Assembly: GCA_900544275.1 (NCBI GenBank)
Contig: UQUU01000005.1
Location: 62,001-126,000, forward strand
Length of the DNA: 64,000 nt
Source: an uncultured Succiniclasticum sp.
Lineage (GTDB): Bacteria > Bacillota > Negativicutes > Acidaminococcales > Acidaminococcaceae
Direction of reading: 5' to 3'
The notes below the pieces were generated by a model. It ran no database searches. It worked only from the letters and a program-made list of their open reading frames with translations, and was not told where the DNA came from. Shown in pieces: positions 34,052-41,910 of the stretch; within the stretch, counting starts at the first letter, position 1; each line of letters starts with the position of its first letter. Both the position numbers and the translations under genes were made by a program.

Positions 34052-35866
34052 TTGATTGATAATAAGTATATTTTAACAATAGTAGCATTATATGTAACAT
34101 CCTATCTTTTTTATCGTGTGGTTTCGCACGGTTTAGGTCATAAGGCAGAGTACCTGCAGTTGCGGCGTTTCATTCCCTGCGCAATACTGGCTATTCTGCC
34201 GGCGGCACTGGTACAATTACCTTTACAGAGCACATGGTTTTTAAGCTCCGTTATTGTTGGGGCTTCCTGGGTGGTAACCTATCCGTTGCTGTATTTTTTA
34301 ACCAATCGAAAAGTGTCCAATGATTTTGGTTTTCATTTAGATATCGTCTTTGGCTTATATTTGCTGGCCTGGCTTACTGCTGTTAAGGTTTTAATTGTGA
34401 CTTTCAGGTTGGCTCCGGTTTTTTTATTAACCTTGCTTGCGTTGTTAGAGGTAATCTTGCTGTCTGTTCCTTTGTATCAATACGGTTATTTTTTACTGTA
34501 TGGCACCTGTATTGACGAGCAGGGAATGACGTTGATTCAGGAAACTAACTACAATGAAGTTATCGAATACTTTAAATCGTTGCCGAGAATTGTTCTTGTG
34601 ACCGTCATTGCGTTAACAATAATGATTTTGTTCTTGTTTTTTCAGATGAACACCGGCCTTTGGCTACGCCTTTCTTCTCAGGGAAGTGTGTATGCCACGA
34701 TGTTGAATGACTGGCAAATCGCTATACTAGTCGGTATGTTCGTCTTTCTGACATATTATTTTTTCCGGCGTAAGAAGGGTCTTTTAGCTCGTACCGGCAT
34801 AATAGAGTTATATTTGGATGTACAGGACTATTTAAGAAATTCACAACTTTATACAAAAAACCTGGCGCAACGCTTGGCGGATTTAAAAGTAACACCTTCT
34901 ATTCCCCGCTTTGATAAGCCTTCAACGATTTTGCTTGTCATCGGGGAATCTGAATCCAGGGACTATATGAGTGCTTTTTGCGACTACCCGGAAAATACAA
35001 CGCCTTGGCTAAAAGCGCATAAAGAAGACCCGAATTTCATCCTTTTTCCACATGCGTATGCCTGTTTAGAACAGACAGTAGCTAGTTTAGAAAGGGCATT
35101 GACAGAAGTTAACCAATATAATGACAAGCAATTTTACACTTCCTGTTCTATCATAGATATAGCAAAAGCGGCGGGGTATCATACCTATTGGTTTAGCAAC
35201 CAAGGTCATTTGGGAAGTGCCGACACGCCTGTTACATTGATTGCTAATACCAGTGGTACGGCCAAATGGACGAAGCAAAGGCTGAATCAGGTACAGTACG
35301 ATGAAGCGCTGCTGAAATATTTGCAGGAAGTTCCTTCAAATCAAAATAATTTTGTTGTCCTGCATCTCAAAGGCAGTCATTTTAACTTTATAAACCGATA
35401 TCCGGAATCTTTTACTAAATGGGGTACTGCCGGGAAATATGAATTGATCCCTAATTACATCAATTCTGTTGCCTACACGGATTTTATTTTGCAGTCTGCG
35501 TATCAATATGCAGCCGAATATTTGAATTTACAGGCAATGTTGTATTTTTCAGATCATGCGACGATTCCGGATAAACGGCGTTCTCCCAACTTTAATGGAT
35601 TTGCTGGGGTGAGGGTTCCTATGTTTGCTTACTTTTCACCAGAATATCAGGAGAAAAATCCGGAAATAGTGGTTACTCTGAAAGATCATAGAAATAATTA
35701 TTTTACGACTGATCTAGCTTATGAGTTAATTTGTAGTATTTTAAACATTAAATCTAACCGTTACGATGAGGCGAATAGTTTGGCATCGCCAAAATTTAAG
35801 TATACCCGCGCTATGCTTCGAACTAATTTAGGTAAAATTTCTCTGTCCGAGGATGTAGAAAAGTGA
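34052..35866 (+). CDS. Phosphoethanolamine transferase-like membrane sulfatase-fold enzyme
   Basis: About 604 residues, with five or six N-terminal membrane helices (to about 260) and an extracytoplasmic alkaline-phosphatase-type domain. Metal and catalytic features are VIGESESRDYMSAF, the likely Thr nucleophile in EQTVASLERALTEVNQYN, LHLKGSHFNF and YFSDHA. It is a paralogue of the TAG-interrupted gene at 29678-31537 and keeps Trp (TAKWTKQ) where that one has a stop. The family modifies lipid A, core or other glycans with phosphoethanolamine. TTG 34052 is chosen, with GAGGGCAGG just ahead; an upstream in-frame TTG at 33968 has no site, but the start remains uncertain. The ligase and glycosyltransferase genes follow. 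Confidence 0.82.
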   Translation: MIDNKYILTIVALYVTSYLFYRVVSHGLGHKAEYLQLRRFIPCAILAILPAALVQLPLQSTWFLSSVIVGASWVVTYPLLYFLTNRKVSNDFGFHLDIVFGLYLLAWLTAVKVLIVTFRLAPVFLLTLLALLEVILLSVPLYQYGYFLLYGTCIDEQGMTLIQETNYNEVIEYFKSLPRIVLVTVIALTIMILFLFFQMNTGLWLRLSSQGSVYATMLNDWQIAILVGMFVFLTYYFFRRKKGLLARTGIIELYLDVQDYLRNSQLYTKNLAQRLADLKVTPSIPRFDKPSTILLVIGESESRDYMSAFCDYPENTTPWLKAHKEDPNFILFPHAYACLEQTVASLERALTEVNQYNDKQFYTSCSIIDIAKAAGYHTYWFSNQGHLGSADTPVTLIANTSGTAKWTKQRLNQVQYDEALLKYLQEVPSNQNNFVVLHLKGSHFNFINRYPESFTKWGTAGKYELIPNYINSVAYTDFILQSAYQYAAEYLNLQAMLYFSDHATIPDKRRSPNFNGFAGVRVPMFAYFSPEYQEKNPEIVVTLKDHRNNYFTTDLAYELICSILNIKSNRYDEANSLASPKFKYTRAMLRTNLGKISLSEDVEK

Positions 35867-35955
35867 AAAGGTTTTAAATATAATAAAACGTTATAATAGT
35901 TGTTATAGTTATCGATAGAAAACGCATACTTCAGAGAAAGATTGGGGGGAGTAAC

Positions 35956-36726
35956 GTGATTTCATTAGCAGTTTTGATACTGACAAAAAATGAAGAAGAA
36001 AATATTGTAAGTGTAATACGAAATGCCCGGCAATGCGGTGGTGATGTGATGATTATAGATTCCGGCAGCACGGATAGAACGGTGGAGTTAGCTGAACAAG
36101 AAGGCGCGACCGTTGCGTTTCGTGCCTGGAATAACGATTATGCAGCCCAGCGTAATTTTGCTAAAGAACAAACGCAGGCGGATTGGGTCTTATATTTAGA
36201 TGCGGATGAAAGGCTGACACCTGAATTAGTCGAAGAAATCCGGCAGATTATTGCTGCTGATACGAAAAAACAATATAGTATCCAACGCAAGTCTGCCGCA
36301 TTTGGCGTAAAGTTTAATTATGGTGTGTTGCATCCAGATTGGGTGCCGCGTCTTTTTCCCAGAGAATGTGTTACGTGGACAGGGATGGTGCATGAGAGAC
36401 CAGAATGTAAATTGCCTGTTGAAAAACTGAAAGGACATATTGAGCATTATACCTATAAAAATTGGCGCCAATGGGAAGTGAAGATGTCTTTATACTCAAC
36501 AATTTGGTCGCACGATGCTTATAAAAGAGGAAAACGTACGTCTTTAGCAGGTGCTTTGGCTCATGCTACAGGCGGTTTTTTTAAAATGTGTTTTCTTAAA
36601 AGAGGGATTTTAGACGGTTGGATGGGGTTTTATTTATCATGTTTTTATTTTTTTTATACGTCTTTAAAATATCTGAAATTATACGAGTTACAGAAGCAAA
36701 ATAAAAAACAGGGAGGATACATATGA
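35956..36726 (+). CDS. Family 2 glycosyltransferase (WaaE-like)
   Basis: 256-residue GT-A enzyme. The sugar-nucleotide site is VLILTKNEEENI (about 5-16), IIDSGSTDRT, and the DxD-type metal site LYLDADERL (about 79-87). WVPRLFPRECVTWTGMVHE fits the WaaE/KdtX branch, which adds a beta-linked glucose to the LPS core. Two hydrophobic stretches near the C-terminus (about 200-240) suggest membrane association. GTG start at 35956 with GGGGGAG ahead. It overlaps the next glycosyltransferase gene by four bases. The DNA is AT-rich. Confidence 0.85.
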   Translation: MISLAVLILTKNEEENIVSVIRNARQCGGDVMIIDSGSTDRTVELAEQEGATVAFRAWNNDYAAQRNFAKEQTQADWVLYLDADERLTPELVEEIRQIIAADTKKQYSIQRKSAAFGVKFNYGVLHPDWVPRLFPRECVTWTGMVHERPECKLPVEKLKGHIEHYTYKNWRQWEVKMSLYSTIWSHDAYKRGKRTSLAGALAHATGGFFKMCFLKRGILDGWMGFYLSCFYFFYTSLKYLKLYELQKQNKKQGGYI

Positions 36727-37916
36727 ATATTTTACTTGTAAATTTAACGAGAATGGTAGAGGATAGTGGCGGTGTAGCAAAAGTTGCCAGTGCTTTTGCA
36801 AACGAGATGGATCGCAGAGGGCACAAGGTGACTTTAGTATACAGTGATGTGCGGACTGGGGAATTTTATTATCCTGTGGCTAAAAATATAAAGACTGTTG
36901 ATGTACGTCATTTTAAGGGTAAAAAGGTCATATACCCATGGTATCTCAAATTAAAGCGAGAAATATATCGAACTTTTGATAAAGAAAGGGCAAAAACAGT
37001 AAACAATGATTTTTTGACTCGTTATTTATCACACAATCTAGAGACCGTCCTGGAAGAAGAACCCTTTGACATAATTATATCTTTTCAGCTGCCCGCCAGT
37101 AAAATATTATTATGTGATTTGAAAACGGTAACCCCTGTCATTACGATGTGCCATGGGGATACTAATGATTATTTCCATGAATATCCAAAATCTGAACTAC
37201 CGGCAATAGAAAAAAGCGCCGTGTATCAGGTTTTATTGTCTTGTTATGAGCAACAGATAAATGAAAATTTGCCTAAAGCAAAAACGGTGGTAATTGGCAA
37301 TGCGATTCCGCAATTTAAACAACCAGCTGATTTAAATTCTGAAAAATCTGTGCATAAAATTGTGACGGTTGGCCGTTTAGTATATAGCCATAAGCGCCCT
37401 CATTTACTAATTGATGCCTTTGCTAAAGTTGCTAAAGATTTTCCCCAATGGAATTTAGAATTTTGGGGAGCGTCAGATGGCAAGGCATATTATGAAGAAC
37501 TAAAACTAAAAATAAAAAAGCATGGATTGCAGGATAGGATTTTTTTAAGAGGAACGACACAAAATGTACCGGATGTGTTACGGCAATGTGATATTTTTGC
37601 TATGCCCAGTGCTTATGAAGGGTTTAGCTTGTCTTTAGGTGAAGCGATGAGCATGGGCCTTCCGGTAATTGCTTATAAAAGCTGTAGATCTATTGCGGCT
37701 ATAGTTACTGATAATGTACATGGATTTTTATGTGAAGATGGCATTGAAGATTTTGCAGCAAAGCTGCATATTTTAATGGGGAATAAAGAATTGCGCATAA
37801 AAATGGGCAAGGAAGGCCGCAAACTTATGAGAAATTATTCTCCAAAGGTAATTTGGGATACATGGGAAACATTGATGAATAGGGTGGTACAGCAAAAAAA
37901 TGAAAAGGGAGTATGA
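36723..37916 (+). CDS. Family 4 glycosyltransferase
   Basis: 397-residue GT-B enzyme of the WaaG/PglH-like type. The N-terminal half has VEDSGGVAKVASAFANEM, and the C-terminal GT4 domain has VGRLVYSHKRPHLLIDAFA (about 217-235), FWGASDG, LRGTTQNVPDVLRQCDIFA and the EGFSLSLGEAMSMGLPVIAY box that binds the nucleotide sugar. It probably extends the LPS core or a surface glycan. ATGA overlap with the previous gene; the next gene starts 17 bases before its end. Confidence 0.88.
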   Translation: MNILLVNLTRMVEDSGGVAKVASAFANEMDRRGHKVTLVYSDVRTGEFYYPVAKNIKTVDVRHFKGKKVIYPWYLKLKREIYRTFDKERAKTVNNDFLTRYLSHNLETVLEEEPFDIIISFQLPASKILLCDLKTVTPVITMCHGDTNDYFHEYPKSELPAIEKSAVYQVLLSCYEQQINENLPKAKTVVIGNAIPQFKQPADLNSEKSVHKIVTVGRLVYSHKRPHLLIDAFAKVAKDFPQWNLEFWGASDGKAYYEELKLKIKKHGLQDRIFLRGTTQNVPDVLRQCDIFAMPSAYEGFSLSLGEAMSMGLPVIAYKSCRSIAAIVTDNVHGFLCEDGIEDFAAKLHILMGNKELRIKMGKEGRKLMRNYSPKVIWDTWETLMNRVVQQKNEKGV

Positions 37917-39141
37917 TGTAGCGCCAGGAGAACAAAACGGCGGCCGTTATGAAAAAATAATGGCGGTGTTTCTTGTTCTTGGTTTGTGTCTTACACAAAT
38001 CGCGACGGCGGTGGCACAAACTTTTTTAGTGCTTGCGGCTGTTTTAGGCTTATATTTATGGTATAAAAATGGGAAGAAACCATTTGTTTCGGATGAGGCT
38101 AATAAGTACATTATTGTCACTTGTATATTTTTTTTCACAACATTGTTCTCTGCAATAGGAGCTTCCAATCCGGGAACAATCTTTTCTTTTGCTCTGAATG
38201 ATTGGTTCTGGCGCTTTTTGATTTTTGTTTTAGTCGCCGCATTTATAAGAAAAAGAGCGTATTTAGAGAATATGCTGTCGGCTGCCATTATGGTTTTTGC
38301 CATAGACGGAATGCTTTCTCTTTACCAGTTTATAGCGCATAAAGGTAATTTTCGAGGGTATGGTTTTGGCGGGAATGCCTTGGATCTTTCGGCTATTGTC
38401 TGTATGTTTGTGCCTGTTATTATCGTCATTCTTTTAGACCATAGATTTCCTGCCCTTATGAAAAAGACAGCGATGCTTGGATTACTCGGCGCGATTGCCG
38501 AACTTTTTGGGGGTTGGAGTCGGGGCGCCTGGTTAGTAAGTTTTCTTTTGGGCGCGTTTTCTGTCTTTTGCTTTGCGCGTAACAAGGCAAAAACAGTCTT
38601 GATCGCCTTGCTTGTTTTTTGCTGTATTGGCGGTACTATTTTAGCCTTGCCGCACTATACGGCTCGTCTGGTCACAACATTTAATACTACTACAAACGGA
38701 TCGAATCTGGCGCGGATCTGGATTTGGCACTCCAGCATAGAGATGTTTAAGAAAGCTCCAGTTAATGGGGTGGGGCTAGGAAATTGGGAACAGGAATATA
38801 TTGCTCAGGGGTATCGGGATTTGCAAAAAACAAAAGGGCGATTGCCCCACGCACACAATAATTTTTTTCAGATTTTAGCGGAAACAGGCCTGATTGGTAC
38901 AATGGGTTTTTTATATTTTACGTTCTATTTTCTTTACCACAGTTTTCGTAACTGGCGGCTAAAGTCAAACCCCTATGATTTTTTAATTTTTACGACAGTT
39001 CTTAGTATGGTTGTCTTATTCGGGAGTACTCATTTAACTTTCGCATTAGCTTCCGTGGTTCGTACTTTCTGGTTCCTGCTGGCGGTGTTGCTGCAATTAA
39101 AACAGACGGATCCGGAGCTGCAAGGATCGCAGCATGCGTAG
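37900..39141 (+). CDS. O-antigen ligase-like polysaccharide ligase/polymerase (Wzy_C)
   Basis: 413-residue polytopic membrane protein with about eleven helices. The Wzy_C domain lies at about 195-350, with the large periplasmic loop NGSNLARIWIWHSSIEMFKK, APVNGVGLGNWE and the conserved HAHNNFFQILAETGLIG (His near 313) of WaaL-type ligases. It would join undecaprenyl-linked glycan to lipid A-core at the periplasmic face. It overlaps the glycosyltransferase gene by 17 bases and closes the cluster. This gene supports a diderm host. Confidence 0.87.
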   Translation: MKREYDVAPGEQNGGRYEKIMAVFLVLGLCLTQIATAVAQTFLVLAAVLGLYLWYKNGKKPFVSDEANKYIIVTCIFFFTTLFSAIGASNPGTIFSFALNDWFWRFLIFVLVAAFIRKRAYLENMLSAAIMVFAIDGMLSLYQFIAHKGNFRGYGFGGNALDLSAIVCMFVPVIIVILLDHRFPALMKKTAMLGLLGAIAELFGGWSRGAWLVSFLLGAFSVFCFARNKAKTVLIALLVFCCIGGTILALPHYTARLVTTFNTTTNGSNLARIWIWHSSIEMFKKAPVNGVGLGNWEQEYIAQGYRDLQKTKGRLPHAHNNFFQILAETGLIGTMGFLYFTFYFLYHSFRNWRLKSNPYDFLIFTTVLSMVVLFGSTHLTFALASVVRTFWFLLAVLLQLKQTDPELQGSQHA

Positions 39142-39217
39142 TTTTGCCTCAGCGGAACGGTATCCCGCCCGGTACGTACACATTTAACAAGGGGGGTTCA
39201 GCCCATATAGCTTCGCC

Positions 39218-39847
39218 TTAACCCCTTAAGCGTTCCGGATATTTGCCGGCCAGAGCATAGCGCAGCTTTTGCAATGCACGTTCCTTTATTTTGCGGATGT
39301 AACGTGTGCTGTAGTGCATCTCCTGTGCGACTTGGACCTGTGTCATTTTTTTAAAAAAAAGCCCCCGGAGGACCTGCTGTTCTTCCGGTTTCAGTCGGTG
39401 CATAGCCTGCAATAAGTCCTGTCTGATTTCCCGTTCCACCAGTTTTTCGAGGGTATGAGGCAGTTCTTGAGGGAATTGTTGGGAAAAAGTGGAATTCCGG
39501 GCGATTTCCGCTTCGTAATCCACAGCATAGGAGTCGGGACAGTGACGTTTTCTACTGGCTTGCAGGTCGAGCCTTTTGTCGTGCAGGTATTTTTTGAAGA
39601 GCCCGGGGATTTTTTTATCCGAGATTTCCTTTTTATGAAAAGAACGAATAAATTCAAGGAAGAGAAGAATCATGGTGCTCAATGCGTCTTCCGGTTCGAT
39701 TTGGAGACTCTGGTTCACGTACTGCCGGGCTTCGTAAAGCAGAAGCGAACGAAATTGTGTTAAGAGTTTCAAGGTTGCGTCTGTATCGCCTGACTGAGAA
39801 CGCAGGATAATTTCCTGCCATTTGGAAATAGGTGGTTCTTGTTCCAT
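39218..39847 (-). CDS. Small sigma-70-family factor (SigO/UviA-like)
   Basis: 209-residue RNA polymerase sigma-type protein. Residues about 8-100 are region-2-like (SQSGDTDATLKLLTQFRSLLLYEAR, here cited in parts; then FKKYLHDKRLDL). Region 4 (about 145-200) has the helix-turn-helix LKPEEQQVLRGLFFKK, then QVAQEMHYSTRYIRKIKERA. ATG 39847 follows AAAGGG; the ATG six codons earlier would place that site inside the gene. It is divergent from DUF1659, DUF2922, YvrJ and amidase genes. In Bacillus, yvrJ lies beside the sigO operon, so this sigma probably drives the divergent genes (inference). A truncated paralogue lies at 43753-44343. Confidence 0.75.
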   Translation of the reverse strand: MEQEPPISKWQEIILRSQSGDTDATLKLLTQFRSLLLYEARQYVNQSLQIEPEDALSTMILLFLEFIRSFHKKEISDKKIPGLFKKYLHDKRLDLQASRKRHCPDSYAVDYEAEIARNSTFSQQFPQELPHTLEKLVEREIRQDLLQAMHRLKPEEQQVLRGLFFKKMTQVQVAQEMHYSTRYIRKIKERALQKLRYALAGKYPERLRG

Positions 39848-39878
39848 GTTTTCCCTTTCTGCCATTTGCGTGGCGGGC

Positions 39879-39947
39879 CTTGCGTTGTCTGTTTTTTTAC
39901 GTTTTTCGTTACTTTGTCTTGTGTTGCCTGTTTTTTTGTTTTTCGTT
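39879..39947. repeat. Imperfect 30-32 bp direct repeat upstream of the sigma gene
   Basis: Two copies at 39879-39910 and 39918-39947, alike in CTTG-GTTG-CTGTTTTTTT and GTTTTTCGTT. They are strongly purine-asymmetric: the minus strand is almost only A, C and G. They occupy the leader of the leftward sigma gene. Confidence 0.6.
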
Positions 39948-39998
39948 TCCTTGCCTTTGAGAATGGCCTTCTAATAAGGTAGTCCGTTGTCATACAGT

Positions 39999-40050
39999 AA
40001 AGCGGAACAACTTCTGTTTTAAAAAGCAGAGTGGTTGTTCCGCTTTTTTA
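39999..40050 (+). terminator. Strong hairpin with T-tract between the sigma gene and DUF1659
   Basis: AAAGCGGAACAAC at 39999-40011 pairs perfectly with GTTGTTCCGCTTT at 40034-40046, followed by TTTTA. It acts rightward, about 75 bases upstream of the DUF1659 start. It is either an attenuator in that operon's leader or a stop for transcripts coming from the left. Confidence 0.7.
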
Positions 40051-40126
40051 ATTTTCCTCGGATTACTTTGGTGAGCGGCGCAGTGGCGCTGCAAAATAAC
40101 TTTGCTCGGGAAGGGGGTGACTTGGT

Positions 40127-40351
40127 ATGGCAGTTTCTGTAAATGTTACGAAACGTTCTATGAATCTTCTCATCAATAATGGGGTGGATGCCAACGGTAC
40201 CGCAGTAACGAAAGCCTATGCTTTTAATAATGTGAAACCGGAGGCCGCGCCGGAGAAGATTATGGCGGCGGGGAATGCCCTGGGGTCTTTGTATGCGCAG
40301 GACCTGGCAGGCATCGCTCTGTCTGAAAAGGCTCTTCTGTCTGCGGAATAA
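40127..40351 (+). CDS. DUF1659 family protein
   Basis: 74-residue protein matching the small DUF1659 family by its pattern SVNVTKRSMNLLINNG followed by VTKAYAFNNVKPEAAPEKI and a C-terminal ALGSLYAQDL. Function unknown. GGGAAGGGGGTGA lies before the ATG. It is first in a group with DUF2922, YvrJ and amidase genes, the usual companions of this family. Confidence 0.75.
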   Translation: MAVSVNVTKRSMNLLINNGVDANGTAVTKAYAFNNVKPEAAPEKIMAAGNALGSLYAQDLAGIALSEKALLSAE

Positions 40352-40447
40352 GACGAGGCCTGACGGGGTACGCAGAGACAAAGGCTGTGTAGCCACATTG
40401 CCTTTTGCGTTGCTCTGCGGGTGATGGTGTTTGAGAGAGGAGGAAAC

Positions 40448-40666
40448 ATGAGTACGCAAAAAGAGTTGGAATTGAAGTTCAAAAATGCGGCCGGTCAAAG
40501 CCGCACCTTGAATATCCGGGCGCCGAAGGAAGGCGTGACCAAGGGTGAAGTGGATACGGCCATGCAGGCGGTACTTGCGGCCAATGTCTTTACTTCTGCC
40601 GGCGGCGATCTGGTGGAAGCGGTGGAAGGACGGCTGCGCACTACGATCCTGGAGCCTTTGGCCTAA
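40448..40666 (+). CDS. DUF2922 family protein
   Basis: 72-residue protein with the DUF2922 pattern: KELELKFKNAAGQSRTL (beta hairpin), then GVTKGEVDTAMQAVLAANVF. Function unknown. The ATG at 40448 follows GAGAGGAGG at seven bases; an earlier in-frame ATG at 40421 lacks one. Its stop overlaps the YvrJ start (TAATG). Confidence 0.78.
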   Translation: MSTQKELELKFKNAAGQSRTLNIRAPKEGVTKGEVDTAMQAVLAANVFTSAGGDLVEAVEGRLRTTILEPLA

Positions 40667-40818
40667 TGGATATTTCACAGTTGTTTGACTATATTAGAGA
40701 CTTTGGTTTTCCTATGATTTTAAGCTGGTATTTGTTGGTGCGCATAGAAAGCAAATTGGCCGGCTTAACGCAGGTCATAGGCGAACTGAGCTGTACTATA
40801 GCCGCCCTGCGAAGCTGA
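40666..40818 (+). CDS. YvrJ family membrane peptide
   Basis: 50-residue protein with an N-terminal hydrophobic helix and the family core FGFPMILSWYLLVRIESKL (about 13-31), followed by a short amphipathic tail (GLTQVIGELSCTIAALRS). YvrJ peptides are membrane-associated and of unknown role; in Bacillus subtilis yvrJ belongs to the SigO regulon. Its start overlaps the DUF2922 stop by one base, so translation is coupled. Confidence 0.78.
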   Translation: MDISQLFDYIRDFGFPMILSWYLLVRIESKLAGLTQVIGELSCTIAALRS

Positions 40819-40903
40819 AAGGGCAGGCAGAGCGAGTGACCGGCCCGGTCTGTGGAAATAGCGCGGGCTGCCTGTGCGGAAAAGACGCAGGAAATTTTTG
40901 ACC

Positions 40904-40938
40904 GATCCCCTTTCGGAGTTTTCCGAAGGGGGATTTTT
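40904..40938 (+). terminator. Terminator after YvrJ
   Basis: GATCCCCTTTCGGA at 40904-40917 pairs with TTCCGAAGGGGGAT from 40921, followed by TTTTTC. It separates the three small genes from the amidase gene. Confidence 0.8.
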
Positions 40939-40973
40939 CAATCGGAACATTCGATTATCAAATATTTTTTACA

Positions 40974-41066
40974 GGGAAGCTTTTATTTGGTCCGGGCGCT
41001 GGCAACACGGAAAAGCTTTTATTTGGCCCAGGTGATGCTGGCCCGGAAAAGTTTTTATTTTGCGTA
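40974..41066. repeat. Three direct repeats with a 36-bp period
   Basis: The core GGAAAAGCTTTTATTTGG (with small changes) recurs with its AAG at 40977, 41013 and 41049. The unit length is a multiple of three, and a frame through it would read KSFYLAQVMLAR-like 12-residue units, but that frame crosses the terminator at 40904 and lacks a start signal. It lies just upstream of the amidase gene. Confidence 0.75.
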
Positions 41067-41098
41067 ACTGTTGGTGGCTTACAGGAAAGGAGTCATGT

Positions 41099-41731
41099 AT
41101 GTTAGTAAATAATCCAAACATGGTAGAAATCCCGGATATTATTGCGTTGGCGCTGGCTGCCCGTAATTGCGTAGACCGTATTTATCTTCATTGGACTGCG
41201 GGGCATTATGGACAGTTTTATGACGATTATCATTTCAATATAGACAAAGACGGAACCGTGTATCAGACTTGTGAGAATCTGTGTGAAAGCAAATCACACA
41301 CGTGGCAGAGAAACCGCCGCAGTATCGGTATTGCGTTGGCTTGCGGCTACGGGGCTTCTGTCAGTGTTCCTCTGGGAACCTGCGAAAAAATGCTTTATGG
41401 GGTTAAAGCCGGTGTCCGCCGGCGCCCTCTGCTTTCTGCCGAAATAGATTACGGGAAAGAGGGGCCGACAGTGTTACAGATTGAAAGCGCTGCCCGTGTA
41501 ATCGCGCTGTTGTGTCAGGGGCTGGCGCTGCAGCTTGGGGCGGAACAGGTGATGACCCATGCGGAAGCGGCGATTGCGGATGGTTATGGCCCTTGCTCCG
41601 GAGATGGGGAAATGCGCTGGGATCTCTGGTTTTTACCGGATCTGCCGCTTACCGACATTCTGCTGCCGGGAGGCGAGGTGCTGCGGGGCAAGGCGGCCTG
41701 GTATATCCATTCGTTGGAAAAGGCGGTTTAA
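41099..41731 (+). CDS. N-acetylmuramoyl-L-alanine amidase (Amidase_2/PGRP type)
   Basis: 210-residue peptidoglycan amidase that cleaves the bond between MurNAc and L-Ala. The zinc ligand His is in IYLHWTAGHYGQ (about 41-52), with DDYHFNIDKDG following, and the second His is in VMTHAEAA (about 152-159). No signal peptide or binding domain is visible, so it must leave the cell by another route or act after lysis. GGAG lies six bases before ATG 41099. Amidases of this kind often accompany YvrJ/DUF1659/DUF2922 genes. A phage-like or holin-associated lysis role is conceivable but no phage genes are near. Confidence 0.82.
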   Translation: MLVNNPNMVEIPDIIALALAARNCVDRIYLHWTAGHYGQFYDDYHFNIDKDGTVYQTCENLCESKSHTWQRNRRSIGIALACGYGASVSVPLGTCEKMLYGVKAGVRRRPLLSAEIDYGKEGPTVLQIESAARVIALLCQGLALQLGAEQVMTHAEAAIADGYGPCSGDGEMRWDLWFLPDLPLTDILLPGGEVLRGKAAWYIHSLEKAV

Positions 41732-41910
41732 AGGGAGCTTTTTGTGTTATAATTAAAAAGTAAAGTCGGCGAGATACGGCTGGATGGTATTAGATTCGCA
41801 ATTTGTGTTGCTTTTTTGATACGAAACCGTTGTGTAAAGGCGTTTTGATCCGATGGGGATGGCGTAGTTGATGTAAGGGGCTGTTAGTTTTCAGGCTTAG
41901 GGGTGAAAAA

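Noticed and set aside
40974..41066. CRISPR-like array
   Set aside because: Only three units and no unique spacers separate the copies, and no cas genes are near.
41099..41731. Prophage lysis cassette
   Set aside because: The amidase has no neighbouring phage structural, integrase or holin genes; the adjacent small genes are DUF1659, DUF2922 and YvrJ.
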